From Flavobacterium psychrophilum (GTDB lineage Bacteria > Bacteroidota > Bacteroidia > Flavobacteriales > Flavobacteriaceae): a DNA stretch of 24,217 nt. Under the pieces are notes generated by a model. It was not told where the DNA came from. It did no database searches and saw nothing but the letters and a program-made list of their open reading frames with translations. The first letter of the stretch is position 1, and every line of letters begins with the position of its first letter. A program made the position numbers and the translations under genes. Of this stretch, positions 1 through 8,395 are shown piece by piece. Location: contig QFQM01000058.1 of NCBI GenBank assembly GCA_003243255.1, forward strand, positions 1 to 24,217, read 5' to 3'.

Positions 1-344
1 ATGGTTAACCCGATGGAATGATCTTCTTCCATGAACTGGTAGAGATCGGGGATGACCTTTTCATTAAAGTAAACATCCGGATTGAGTACCAGATGGTATT
101 TGGAGGAGGACTTCATGGCTGCTTTCAAGGCAATGTTGTGCCCTGCACCAAATCCCAAGTTCTGATTGTTGAAGAGGTAAATGATGCGCGGATCGGTAAT
201 TAAGTGGCGTACATCATCCGTCGGCGAGTTATCGATAAGGTATAAAAGAGAGACACGGGCACTCTTTAGAAAACTATTGATGGCATGCAGAAGCAGATCC
301 GGATTGCTTTTATAAATAACGATGGATGCACTTAGGTCACGCAT
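1..344 (-). CDS. GT2 glycosyltransferase, C-terminus cut by window edge
   Basis: About 114 residues are visible, starting at ATG 344 and running off the left edge. They form the start of a GT-A fold family 2 glycosyltransferase. The first strand is ASIVIYKSNP, followed by LIDNSP near residue 37, the NNQNLGFGAGHNIAL stretch typical of rhamnosyltransferase-like GT2 enzymes, and LNPDV near residue 92, which takes the place of the metal-binding DXD motif. The ATG lies inside the end of the preceding glycosyltransferase gene (8-base overlap, ATGCGTGA), which suggests translational coupling. It probably adds a sugar from a nucleotide donor to a surface polysaccharide at the cytoplasmic face of the membrane. 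The donor and linkage cannot be read from the sequence. The family call is firm; the length is unknown. Confidence 0.85.
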   Translation of the reverse strand, partial: MRDLSASIVIYKSNPDLLLHAINSFLKSARVSLLYLIDNSPTDDVRHLITDPRIIYLFNNQNLGFGAGHNIALKAAMKSSSKYHLVLNPDVYFNEKVIPDLYQFMEEDHSIGLT

Positions 345-1035
345 ACGATAGTTGAATCAAATGTTTAACAAGCTTGTATCTGAATCCCAGTTTTTCAATT
401 AGCGAATAAGAACTGGATGCAGAGGTAGTCGATGCATTACGGTGATGTCTTCGGTGCAAAACCAGTTGGTCCGGAATAAAAGCCACCTTGAAGTACACTT
501 CGGCAATCAATCCAATCCATAAATCATGCATCGGGATTTTGCCGGGGAAGGGTAATGCTTTTTGCAACACTTTTCGGTTAAAAGCCATGCAACAACCCAT
601 GTACGAATTGCGAAGCAGATTTCGCCAGAGTCCTTTACCTGATCGGTTCAACTCAAAGAACGACTGATTCGCTATCGGATATTGCTGATTGATAATCAGG
701 CAATCGCTCACCACAAGATCATGGTAGTTCAGGTGAGTGAGCATACAATGTACTTTATTATTCTTCCAGCAATCGTCCTGGTCACAGAGAAAAATAAAAT
801 CACCTCTACAGATGCTCAAACAGTTCTCGAAATTGGAAACGATACCTGAATGGGAATTGAAATACAACTTGATACGAGGGTCAGTATACGACAGGATGAT
901 GTTCACGGTATCGTCTGTTGACTGATCATCAGAAATAATCAGTTCATCTTCCGCTTCCAGTTGAGGGAGGATGGAATCAATTTGCTCGCGAACAAATTGT
1001 GCCCCGTTTTTGACAGCCATACAAATGGAGACCAC
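337..1035 (-). CDS. GT2 glycosyltransferase (rhamnosyltransferase-like)
   Basis: A 232-residue family 2 glycosyltransferase. It opens with the first GT-A strand MVSICMAVKNG, then IISDDQSTDD (Asp36/Asp37, nucleotide-binding) and FLCDQDDCW (Asp85-Gln-Asp-Asp), the DXD-type metal site common in rhamnosyl- and related sugar transferases. The start is a GTG at 1035. The next ATG, at 1020, would delete the first beta strand, and no ATG lies upstream before the in-frame stop at 1081-1083, so GTG is preferred. At 232 residues it is shorter than many relatives, but the fold core and a basic C-terminal tail are present. It follows the ligase-like gene after an 87-base gap and overlaps the next glycosyltransferase by 8 bases, so it is likely part of the same operon. 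The sugar specificity is not known. Confidence 0.87.
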   Translation of the reverse strand: MVSICMAVKNGAQFVREQIDSILPQLEAEDELIISDDQSTDDTVNIILSYTDPRIKLYFNSHSGIVSNFENCLSICRGDFIFLCDQDDCWKNNKVHCMLTHLNYHDLVVSDCLIINQQYPIANQSFFELNRSGKGLWRNLLRNSYMGCCMAFNRKVLQKALPFPGKIPMHDLWIGLIAEVYFKVAFIPDQLVLHRRHHRNASTTSASSSYSLIEKLGFRYKLVKHLIQLSYA

Positions 1036-1122
1036 GTGAAAAATGAATTTAAATACCCATCCTTTGATATAACGCTGTGCTCATGACGGAGCAAAGAAAA
1101 AAAGGGTTGCCCGCAGGTTGGC

Positions 1123-2331
1123 TTATGCGGTCTCTTTTTTCAGTACGTCCAGGCAAACCATCGATAGAAGAATCATGGACAGCCCGATGGGATTATTGAT
1201 ATACTGATTAGTAAGCGACTGAATGAAAATGAAAAGTGCGCTGAAGAAAAACGCCTCACGAAAGCCGCTTTCGGGCGCAGCACGGTATTTTTTGAATAGA
1301 AGCCAGAACAAATAAGCCCACAAAGCCAGGCCTAGAATACCTTGTTTATGAAAAATTTCCAGGTACGAGATTTCCATGTGCACGGGTCTTGATGTTACAC
1401 CGTTTCCAAATCCGTGGCCGATTAAGGCTGAAGTGGGGGTTATACTTTTGGCGACTTCCGTTATCTGCTGAAGTCGTCCGTTATCGGAATAAGCACGATC
1501 CCCGAGAAGGGTAGCCTTAGGTGATGAAATTGGAATACCGGTGTTTTGCGATTGTACACGATCAATCGTTTCACTGGTTTTACCCACCAGGGCTTTCCCG
1601 CCAAAAATTACAGCCAGTGCACATAATGCAAAGAGAGCAGCCTTTATTTTGGAGGAAGAAACGGTTCGGGTAAAATAATAGACCGAATACGTACCCAACA
1701 GGGCAAGCCAGAAACCGCGGGTTACGGTGAGGAGTAATGCGACAAGCACCAAACCCATTAAAAGCAATTTGTATTTGCTTTCAGTAAAATGAAGAAAGAG
1801 GAAGGCAATACTCAGAAACAGAAACCCTTTGTACGTGAATGTTAACTCACCGCGAAAGAAAAATTCCTCAGTACGGAGGAATGCTTTATAGAGACTAAGG
1901 AATGGAATGATGTGCAGGTGAATGAGCAGAAGTACAGCAATGAAAGCAAGAGCTTGCAGTACTCCCGCTGTTTTTAACAGCGTAGAAGTTCTTTCTATGT
2001 AAGTGATGTCCTTTACCGCCAGCGCAAAGAAAGGCAGAATCAAAAAGTACAACAGTGGTTTAATGTCCTGCCACCAGAAAGTTCGTTCGGCACCGGAAGA
2101 AATGCCCATGATTAATGCTGCGGCTGATGCGAGGGCAAAGAAGAGAAGTAACCGGGTATAGTCGGGAGGTATTTTTTCTCCTTTGACCAAGTGAAACAGG
2201 GTTGTTAACAGGGCAAGTGAAAATAAAATCATCCGCAGGCTTATGGGGCCAAATGCGGTGAGTCTCCCACCACCACCCAAGGCCAGTTCGGCCACGAGTG
2301 CAAAGAATAAAATGGTGGTGAACCGATTCAT
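1123..2331 (-). CDS. O-antigen ligase / polysaccharide polymerase-like membrane protein
   Basis: A 402-residue polytopic inner-membrane protein with roughly ten or more hydrophobic segments and one large loop at about residues 250-310, the layout of the Wzy/WaaL (O-antigen ligase) superfamily. Family-like landmarks are TRGFW (204-208), NGR (284-286) and GHGFG (305-309), followed by EISYLEIFHKQGILGL. WaaL ligases usually have a His-Asn pair before the Tyr-Leu of that last block. Here the aligned position is Glu320-Ile, and the nearest His is residue 318, so a polymerase role or another glycan transfer is as likely as true lipid A ligation. The ATG follows the TAA of the upstream glycosyltransferase with no gap. 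Family confident, exact reaction not. Confidence 0.75.
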   Translation of the reverse strand: MNRFTTILFFALVAELALGGGGRLTAFGPISLRMILFSLALLTTLFHLVKGEKIPPDYTRLLLFFALASAAALIMGISSGAERTFWWQDIKPLLYFLILPFFALAVKDITYIERTSTLLKTAGVLQALAFIAVLLLIHLHIIPFLSLYKAFLRTEEFFFRGELTFTYKGFLFLSIAFLFLHFTESKYKLLLMGLVLVALLLTVTRGFWLALLGTYSVYYFTRTVSSSKIKAALFALCALAVIFGGKALVGKTSETIDRVQSQNTGIPISSPKATLLGDRAYSDNGRLQQITEVAKSITPTSALIGHGFGNGVTSRPVHMEISYLEIFHKQGILGLALWAYLFWLLFKKYRAAPESGFREAFFFSALFIFIQSLTNQYINNPIGLSMILLSMVCLDVLKKETA

Positions 2332-3180
2332 TTACCTGAATAGCGTATGGAAAGCGGTTGACAGAAAACGCATGTCTTTTTTCATCAGTGAAAGTTTAAC
2401 GGCACGGGGCAGAAGCAGATAAATCAATAGAACTTTCTTTCTGCTCACTTTCCTGAAAAGTTTAGCCGCATCACTATACTTCTCAAAGCGATTTAGGACC
2501 ACAGAAGTGTGGGTATACTTGTCCTGCCTGGCTGAAAGGGAATGGATCAGTGAGATGTCCGTCAAAATAAATCCGGAGGTAATAGCGGATAGCCGTTCCA
2601 CAAAAATCAGGTCGCTGAAATCAAGAGGGAAACGCTCATCATAGCCACCGGCTGATTCAAACACGTTACATGAAATAAGCAGTCCGCTATTGATCACGCA
2701 CCAATGACGGAAGGAATGAACACCGGGTTGCCTGCGCTTTATTTTAATTCCTTTTCCCCAGCGTAACTTAAAGGGAGAAATGATCTGATCACCATCGATT
2801 ATCATCGGAGCAAACACGCCATGACCAGGTTGTGCCGATACGTGATGTGCATATTTCGGCCATGCATCATCGGGCAGTTCGGTATCCTGATCGAGTAGGA
2901 ATAACCATTTCAGGTTCAGTTGCTTTGCTTTTCGAAAGCCTTCGTTATAAGCGGCACTGACACCGGCATTGGTTGGATGGTGATGATAATGAATGATCGC
3001 ATTGCCGTAAGGCAGCTCCTGTGCGTGCGGACTATTATCGTAAATGAAGATGTTTATTGCGTTTTTCCTTAGACTGATTTTTAATAAAGATTGAAACGCG
3101 CTGGATTGTGCGATGACACAGTTATAGATGACAATTATAAAAAGTGTATCTGGCAGAAATACATCAGTATTATCGTGCAT
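2332..3180 (-). CDS. GT2 glycosyltransferase (rhamnosyltransferase-like)
   Basis: A 282-residue family 2 glycosyltransferase when started at ATG 3180. The frame stays open to 3252, but that longer start would add 24 residues of no family likeness and would abut the divergent acetyl-CoA synthetase start, leaving no promoter space, so the shorter form is preferred. It shows the first strand LFIIVIYN, IYDNSP (Asp48), the NAGVSAAYNEGF stretch and FLLDQDT (Asp97-Gln-Asp), then VINSGLLIS and GGYDERF in the acceptor half. These are features of rhamnosyltransferase-type GT2 enzymes. It is the first gene of the minus-strand polysaccharide set and its stop touches the ATG of the ligase-like gene. Donor and acceptor are unknown. 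Confidence 0.85.
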   Translation of the reverse strand: MHDNTDVFLPDTLFIIVIYNCVIAQSSAFQSLLKISLRKNAINIFIYDNSPHAQELPYGNAIIHYHHHPTNAGVSAAYNEGFRKAKQLNLKWLFLLDQDTELPDDAWPKYAHHVSAQPGHGVFAPMIIDGDQIISPFKLRWGKGIKIKRRQPGVHSFRHWCVINSGLLISCNVFESAGGYDERFPLDFSDLIFVERLSAITSGFILTDISLIHSLSARQDKYTHTSVVLNRFEKYSDAAKLFRKVSRKKVLLIYLLLPRAVKLSLMKKDMRFLSTAFHTLFR

Positions 3181-3251
3181 TGCAATCGATTTTCGTTGGA
3201 ATTTAGTGAGAATAGAATAATATTTCAGATTATTAATTTCCAATACATACA

Positions 3252-5150
3252 ATGGCTCACGTGATCAAAACACAGGAAGATTATTTAGCGGTTTACAAGC
3301 AAAGTATTGAAAACCCGGAGACATTCTGGGCCGGGGTGGCAGAAGGTTTTACCTGGAAGAAGAAATGGGACAAAGTTGTAGAGTGGAATTTTAATGAAGC
3401 CGAAGCAAAGTGGTTTACAGGTGGAAAGCTAAACATTACCGAGAATTGTATCGATAGGAATCTGGCGACCAAAGCAAATCAAACCGCCCTCATCTGGGAG
3501 CCGAATAAGCCTACTGACGAAGCCAGGAAAATAACTTATCAGCAGCTGCATGATGAAGTATGCAAGGTGGGTAATATGCTGAAGGCGCATGGCGTGAAAA
3601 AGGGAGATCGTGTTTGTATCTATATGCCCATGGTTCCGGAAGCTGCTTACGCGATATTAGGTTGTGCTCGCATCGGGGCAGTACACTCGGTAGTGTTTGC
3701 CGGTTTTTCAGCCGGCTCTTTATCCGACCGCATCAATGACTCCGGCTGTAAAATTGTATTGACTACCGATGGTGCTTATCGCGGAGATAAAACCATCAAC
3801 CTGAAAGCAATTGTAGATGAAGCATTACAGCGAAGCCCTGGTGTGGTGAAAGTGATTGTATCAGCACATCTCCAATCAAAACCCGCTATGCAGCAGGGGC
3901 GCGATTTTTCGTGGGAGGAAGAGATGAGTAAAGTGCCAGCTCAATGCGAAGCAGAAGAAATGGATGCCGAAGATTTGCTGTTCATCTTATATACATCAGG
4001 TTCTACCGGTAAGCCAAAAGGAATGGTGCATACCACAGCAGGTTATATGGTGTACACCAATTATACATTTAAGACGGCATTTCAGTACCGGGAAGGACAA
4101 GTGTACTGGTGTACTGCCGACGTGGGGTGGGTAACCGGGCACTCGTATATATTATATGGACCGTTATCTGCCGGGGCAACTTCCGTCATGTTTGAAGGTA
4201 TTCCTTCCTGGCCGGATTGGGGAAGATTCTGGCAGGCGATCGAGCGTCATAAAGTAAATATATTTTATACAGCGCCAACGGCTATACGCTCCTTACAGCA
4301 AGCACCACTCAGCTTCATTGAAAAGTACGACCTCTCCTCTCTCCAGGTATTGGGTTCGGTAGGAGAGCCGATCAACGAAGAAGCATGGAATTGGTATAAT
4401 GAACACATCGGAAGAAACAATTGCCCTATCATAGATACCTGGTGGCAAACTGAGACAGGAGGATTTATGATTTCGCCCATAGCGAATGTTACGAAACTAA
4501 AACCAGCGTTTGCTTCTTTCCCGTTGCCGGGTGTGCAGCCGGCGATCATGAATGAAGCCGGAGAAGAGCTGACAGGTAATAACGTAGAAGGAAGATTAAC
4601 GATCAAGTTTCCATGGCCTGCCATGGCACGCACCATTTATGGTGATCATCAGCGCTTCAAGGATACGTACTTCTCTACGTTCCCCGGAAAATATTTTACA
4701 GGTGATGGAAGCAAGCGTGATGATGAAGGATACTATCGCATCACAGGTCGTGTCGATGATATTATCATTGTATCAGGTCATAATCTGGGCACTGCCGAAA
4801 TAGAGAATGCCATCAATGAGCATTCCGCTGTAGTTGAATCTGCCGTAGTAGGTTATCCGCACGATATAAAAGGTCAGGCGGTATATGCTTTTGTGATCTG
4901 CTATGAAATGCCAAAAGAAGCAGACAAGCTGCGCGCAGAAATAAAAGAAATGGTCTCTAAAATTATTGGTCCTATTGCCAAGCCGGATAAGATCCAGTTT
5001 GTAAGCGGGCTTCCAAAAACACGGTCAGGAAAAATCATGCGCAGAATATTGCGCAAGGTGGCCGAAGGTGAAACGTCCAATTTAGGAGACACCACCACAC
5101 TCCTTGATCCGAATATTGTGGAAGAAATTAAGGCAGGGGCAATTAAATAG
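3252..5150 (+). CDS. acsA: Acetyl-CoA synthetase (AMP-forming)
   Basis: A 632-residue ANL-superfamily enzyme that activates acetate with ATP to acetyl-AMP and then forms acetyl-CoA (EC 6.2.1.1). The P-loop YTSGSTGKPKG is at 247-257, TADVGWVTGHSY follows, then GEPINEEAWNW. DTWWQTETGG is at 395-404; its Trp pair matches the acetate-pocket Trp of bacterial Acs. The hinge and C-terminal domain show YFTGDG, GRVDDIIIVSGHNLGTAEIE and KTRSGKIMRR. Lys594 in that last motif is the residue that protein acetylases modify in known Acs enzymes, so post-translational control is possible. The length fits the family (about 630-660). It is divergent from the glycosyltransferase cluster across about 71 bp, where only a weak promoter-like match (TTG, 20 bases, AATATTTC at 3196-3226) is seen. 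It appears to be a single-gene unit. Confidence 0.97.
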   Translation: MAHVIKTQEDYLAVYKQSIENPETFWAGVAEGFTWKKKWDKVVEWNFNEAEAKWFTGGKLNITENCIDRNLATKANQTALIWEPNKPTDEARKITYQQLHDEVCKVGNMLKAHGVKKGDRVCIYMPMVPEAAYAILGCARIGAVHSVVFAGFSAGSLSDRINDSGCKIVLTTDGAYRGDKTINLKAIVDEALQRSPGVVKVIVSAHLQSKPAMQQGRDFSWEEEMSKVPAQCEAEEMDAEDLLFILYTSGSTGKPKGMVHTTAGYMVYTNYTFKTAFQYREGQVYWCTADVGWVTGHSYILYGPLSAGATSVMFEGIPSWPDWGRFWQAIERHKVNIFYTAPTAIRSLQQAPLSFIEKYDLSSLQVLGSVGEPINEEAWNWYNEHIGRNNCPIIDTWWQTETGGFMISPIANVTKLKPAFASFPLPGVQPAIMNEAGEELTGNNVEGRLTIKFPWPAMARTIYGDHQRFKDTYFSTFPGKYFTGDGSKRDDEGYYRITGRVDDIIIVSGHNLGTAEIENAINEHSAVVESAVVGYPHDIKGQAVYAFVICYEMPKEADKLRAEIKEMVSKIIGPIAKPDKIQFVSGLPKTRSGKIMRRILRKVAEGETSNLGDTTTLLDPNIVEEIKAGAIK

Positions 5151-5207
5151 CAATCCGTATCGGCCTGCTGGGTTTCAACCCAATGAGAAGCATTTATCCC
5201 GTCGACC

Positions 5208-5234
5208 TTATTTCCATTTGCTTAATGGAAATAA
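5208..5234 (+). terminator. Hairpin after acsA, possible terminator
   Basis: A perfect 10-bp inverted repeat, TTATTTCCAT and ATGGAAATAA, flanks a 7-base loop (TTGCTTA), 57 bases after the acsA stop. It is AT-rich and lacks a run of T after the stem, so intrinsic termination would be weak. It could instead protect the 3' end of the mRNA or bind a protein. A shorter repeat, GGGTT-TC-AACCC, lies just before it at 5170-5181. Confidence 0.45.
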
Positions 5235-5340
5235 ATGTCTAATTTAATTGGGCAGGCATTGAGTGATGCAGGTAAAAACAGGAAGATATAGTCATTACTT
5301 ATCGTATGTAATGAAACAGGAGATAATGTCATCATTTGCC

Positions 5341-5372
5341 ATTGATTAGAATCAAGGCATTGATGATTTTTG
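5341..5372 (+). promoter_or_regulatory. Candidate promoter of the envelope operon
   Basis: ATTG (5341-5344), a 20-base spacer and GATTTTTG (5365-5372) match the Bacteroidota -33/-7 pattern (TTTG, 19-21, TAnnTTTG) with one mismatch in each box. It lies 19 bases before the ATG of the lipoprotein gene, which would give a very short 5' leader. Weak by sequence alone, though the position and spacing are right. Confidence 0.35.
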
Positions 5373-5391
5373 CGCTTTAACCCCAAAAAAT

Positions 5392-6990
5392 ATGATCCTT
5401 AAAATTAGGCGAAACAAGCTTCTCGGCACGGGCTTGCTTTCATTCCTTCTCCTTGTTGCCCTATCGTGTAGCGATATTCTGAATACCGATGAGTATGAAA
5501 TCAAAAAACTACAGGCTACGCCCTCCTATGATTTGCCTCTGGCTTTTGGAGACCTGTCTATCAACGATTTACTAAGCGAAGAAGAATCGGCTAATATTAA
5601 AGTCGATGCCGATGGATTAGTGTACCTGCTGTATGAGCAAACACTGAAATCGCAGGACATTCGCGATCTGCTGCAATTTCCCAATAAATCATTAAATAAA
5701 ACGGTACCTGTTCCGGGAGGTGTAATCCCGGCTAGTGCTTCGGAGCAAAACTATGCAAGCATTTCTACTACCGAAGATTTTAGTTTCAATCCGGAGAAAC
5801 TGACAGAAATTAAATTCAAAGGCACTATTTTAAATGTGAGTGTTAACCTTACTCCAGCCAATTCGAATTTTAATTTCGAGGTACAGGTAAAGTTAGCCAA
5901 CTTCAAGAACAATGGTGTGGCCTTGGATAGACGCATTTCCTTGGGTACCACGGCTATCCCGCTAGCCGATTACGTTGCCACACTCAACGATAATAAATTT
6001 CCGTTGGAGATCGCTGTTATTGTTAAGCCTCATAACAATCCGATAACGGTACTTCCTTCTAACGTAACCGTAAGTCTGAGCTTTAGCGCCATCGACTTTC
6101 AATATGTGAAAGGGTTCTTTGGCGACCAGGCGGCAATTAATATTCCTGCAGAGTCAATTGATGTCAGCCTGTTCGGTAGCACGCTGAACAATGCAACGGT
6201 TTCTTTTGCGCAGCCAAAGTTGTCATTTAACGTTTCCAATGATTATGGCATACCTACAAAAGTTACTTTCAATCCACTGGAAGCAAGAAAAAAGAACGGA
6301 TTAAAACTTCCGCTCGTTATCACCCCTTCAAGCCCGGTATCTATTAATGTGCCCGCAAGTTTGGGGCAGTCAGCAATTACCGATGTAACGGTTAATAACA
6401 CCAAGCAACTCATTGATTTTGCTCCCGATCAATTTTATTATAAAGTAAGTGCGCGTATCAATGAAGGCCTCACCACAGGAATAAATTTTTGTGCCGACAC
6501 CAGCAAGATCAGAGTAAGCATGAAGGCAGAGATTCCTTTATATGGAAAGGCCTCGAATATTGTTCTGGCCGATACCGTGTCGATTGATCTTTCGGATGTG
6601 AAAGACTCGAACATAGAGAGCGGAGCAATCAAAGCCAATATCAATAATCAGCTTCCGCTGGATGCATTTATTCAATTATACCTGACGGATGATAAGTTGG
6701 TGATTTTCGATTCGCTTTTTACTACAGCACAAACAGCCATTGTAAAAGCAAGCTCGGTAAATGCGACGGGAGAACTTGCCGCCCCCGGATTGACTACTAA
6801 TCTGGAGATTCCTGTTCCGAAGGAGAAGCTTAATAAATTGTTTGATGCCAAAAACCTGATCATCAAAGCAAGACTGAATACCACCAGAAATGCCAACGGG
6901 ACCCAGCCTGATGTGAAGTTCAAATCGAACTACATCATGAAAGTAAATTTTGGATTGAGAGCCACCTTTAAACTGGAAGCTGATTTATGA
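5392..6990 (+). CDS. Beta-rich lipoprotein of unknown function
   Basis: A 532-residue protein with a lipoprotein signal: basic start, hydrophobic core, then VALSC with the lipidated Cys at 26, followed by Ser-Asp. Beyond that I recognise no enzyme motif. The body is rich in alternating hydrophobic/polar strands (for example ILNVSVNLTPANSNFNFEV and VTVSLSFSAIDF), which suggests several stacked beta-sandwich domains, a binding or structural rather than catalytic make-up. Its TGA overlaps the ATG of the DUF5723 barrel gene (ATGA), and the PD40/OmpA gene follows, so the three products are probably made together and meet at the outer membrane. The short acidic tail after the Cys does not settle whether it faces the periplasm or the surface. 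The gene is certain, the function unknown. Confidence 0.8.
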   Translation: MILKIRRNKLLGTGLLSFLLLVALSCSDILNTDEYEIKKLQATPSYDLPLAFGDLSINDLLSEEESANIKVDADGLVYLLYEQTLKSQDIRDLLQFPNKSLNKTVPVPGGVIPASASEQNYASISTTEDFSFNPEKLTEIKFKGTILNVSVNLTPANSNFNFEVQVKLANFKNNGVALDRRISLGTTAIPLADYVATLNDNKFPLEIAVIVKPHNNPITVLPSNVTVSLSFSAIDFQYVKGFFGDQAAINIPAESIDVSLFGSTLNNATVSFAQPKLSFNVSNDYGIPTKVTFNPLEARKKNGLKLPLVITPSSPVSINVPASLGQSAITDVTVNNTKQLIDFAPDQFYYKVSARINEGLTTGINFCADTSKIRVSMKAEIPLYGKASNIVLADTVSIDLSDVKDSNIESGAIKANINNQLPLDAFIQLYLTDDKLVIFDSLFTTAQTAIVKASSVNATGELAAPGLTTNLEIPVPKEKLNKLFDAKNLIIKARLNTTRNANGTQPDVKFKSNYIMKVNFGLRATFKLEADL

Positions 6991-8393
6991 TAAAGTATTT
7001 AAAAATCAGCTCAGCGCTCAGCATCATTTTTCTGACTCTGATCCACGAAGGAGTAGCTCAGACAGAGAGTACCATGTATTTCATGAGTAGCCTTCCGCAG
7101 GTCACTTATTATAATCCTGCCCTTAAGCCAGCGTATAAAGTATCGGTAGGTCTTCCTGTTTCTTCAGTATTTGTTCAATACGGAAACAATGGATTTACGT
7201 ACAATGATTTTATTTCAAAGCAGAATAATATACTTACTGCTGATCTGGATAAGCTACAGGGTTCTCTGAAAAAGAAGAATTATGTGAATGCCAACACGCA
7301 GGCGGACTTATTCCGGGTTGGCCTCAAAGCAGGAGCACGATTGTATTTTACATTTAACGTAAGTGCGAAATCGTATAACCGCCTGATGTTGCCTAAAGAG
7401 TTTACCGGAGTTTTCATTGAGGGGACCAGCTCTTACGCGAATGGATCGGTAAACATGTCACCCAGGGTTGAATCCATCAGCTATGGTGAGATCGGGTTGG
7501 GAACAGCATATACCGTAAACAATAAGCTAACCGTAGGTGCCAAGGTTAAATTGTTGAAAGGGGTTGTCAGCGCCACTACGCAACGAGCTAATCTTAATCT
7601 TGAATTTGGCGATACGTACATTACCGCTACCGGAGATTTGGATACACGTACCTCGGGCATCCATAATTTAGATGACTCGGAGTATGAACCGGGTGACCAC
7701 TGGAGAGACTATACCAAAAATAATGGAGTCGCATTTGATTTGGGTGCCACTTATAAAGTAATGGATCGACTTACCGTAGGTGCCAGCCTGATTGATATTG
7801 GTGGCATTACCTGGAAGAATGATTTGTACGGCTACCAGCTAGACCCATCTAAGGCCCGATACACTTTTGAAGGTGTCGATCTGCAGAAAATTATAAATGG
7901 AGAAGATGACGACTACTTCAACTCACTGGCTGATTCGCTGGAAAAAAACTTTAAGATAACAGAAGGAAGAATCGACAAGTACCGGACTCCGCTGCCTGCT
8001 AAAATGTACCTGAGTGGTGCATATGAAATAAGAAGGTACTTTACTGTAGGCGCATTGGTGTTTGCAGAAAAATTCAGAGGTCGCTTCGTACCTGGTTTTA
8101 CGGCCTCACTGAATAAAGAATTTGGCAAGTGGGTAGGTGCATCATTGAGCTATACCATGACGAACAATTCATTTAATAACCTTGGTGCAGGCGTGTCACT
8201 CAACCTGGCCCCCCTACAGATTTATGTGGTGGGCGATAACCTGTTGCGTGCTCCTATCGCTTTGATGAAAGACAACAATCTGAATTCATTCGTCAATACG
8301 ACCCAGTACTTTAACCTGCGTGCAGGTGTCAATTTTGTTTTTGGCCGCGATAAAGTGCAGGAAAAACAACCCACCCCAAAACCTCTTCATTAG
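6987..8393 (+). CDS. DUF5723 family outer-membrane beta-barrel protein
   Basis: A 468-residue protein with a signal peptide ending about GVAQ, then ESTMYFMSSLPQVTYYNPA, GLPVSSVFVQYGNNGFTYND and many amphipathic strands (GEIGLGTAYTVNNKLTVGAKV, NLRAGVNFVFG). The N-terminal 'PQ...NPALKP' stretch with the following GNNGF block is characteristic of the DUF5723 family, recalled rather than searched. The repeated 'lTVGAklkl'-type strands and the final strand ending GVNFVFG are typical of a FadL/PorP-like barrel. It starts within the stop codon of the lipoprotein gene and ends 2 bases before the OmpA gene, so the three are an operon. No enzymatic function is evident. A role as a pore or as a docking barrel for its neighbours is inference. 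Confidence 0.8.
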   Translation: MIKYLKISSALSIIFLTLIHEGVAQTESTMYFMSSLPQVTYYNPALKPAYKVSVGLPVSSVFVQYGNNGFTYNDFISKQNNILTADLDKLQGSLKKKNYVNANTQADLFRVGLKAGARLYFTFNVSAKSYNRLMLPKEFTGVFIEGTSSYANGSVNMSPRVESISYGEIGLGTAYTVNNKLTVGAKVKLLKGVVSATTQRANLNLEFGDTYITATGDLDTRTSGIHNLDDSEYEPGDHWRDYTKNNGVAFDLGATYKVMDRLTVGASLIDIGGITWKNDLYGYQLDPSKARYTFEGVDLQKIINGEDDDYFNSLADSLEKNFKITEGRIDKYRTPLPAKMYLSGAYEIRRYFTVGALVFAEKFRGRFVPGFTASLNKEFGKWVGASLSYTMTNNSFNNLGAGVSLNLAPLQIYVVGDNLLRAPIALMKDNNLNSFVNTTQYFNLRAGVNFVFGRDKVQEKQPTPKPLH

Positions 8394-8395
8394 GA

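Noticed and set aside
1081..1122. T-rich stretch after the ligase-like gene as a terminator
   Set aside because: A run of seven T is present on the minus strand but no convincing stem precedes it, and the next glycosyltransferase follows in the same direction.
3181..3252. N-terminal extension of the minus-strand glycosyltransferase to an ATG at 3252
   Set aside because: The extra 24 residues lack GT2 likeness and would remove all promoter space between two divergent genes; ATG 3180 starts just before the first GT-A strand.
4265..4636. Minus-strand open frame of about 123 codons inside acsA
   Set aside because: Shadow of acsA, which is complete and well conserved in the other strand.
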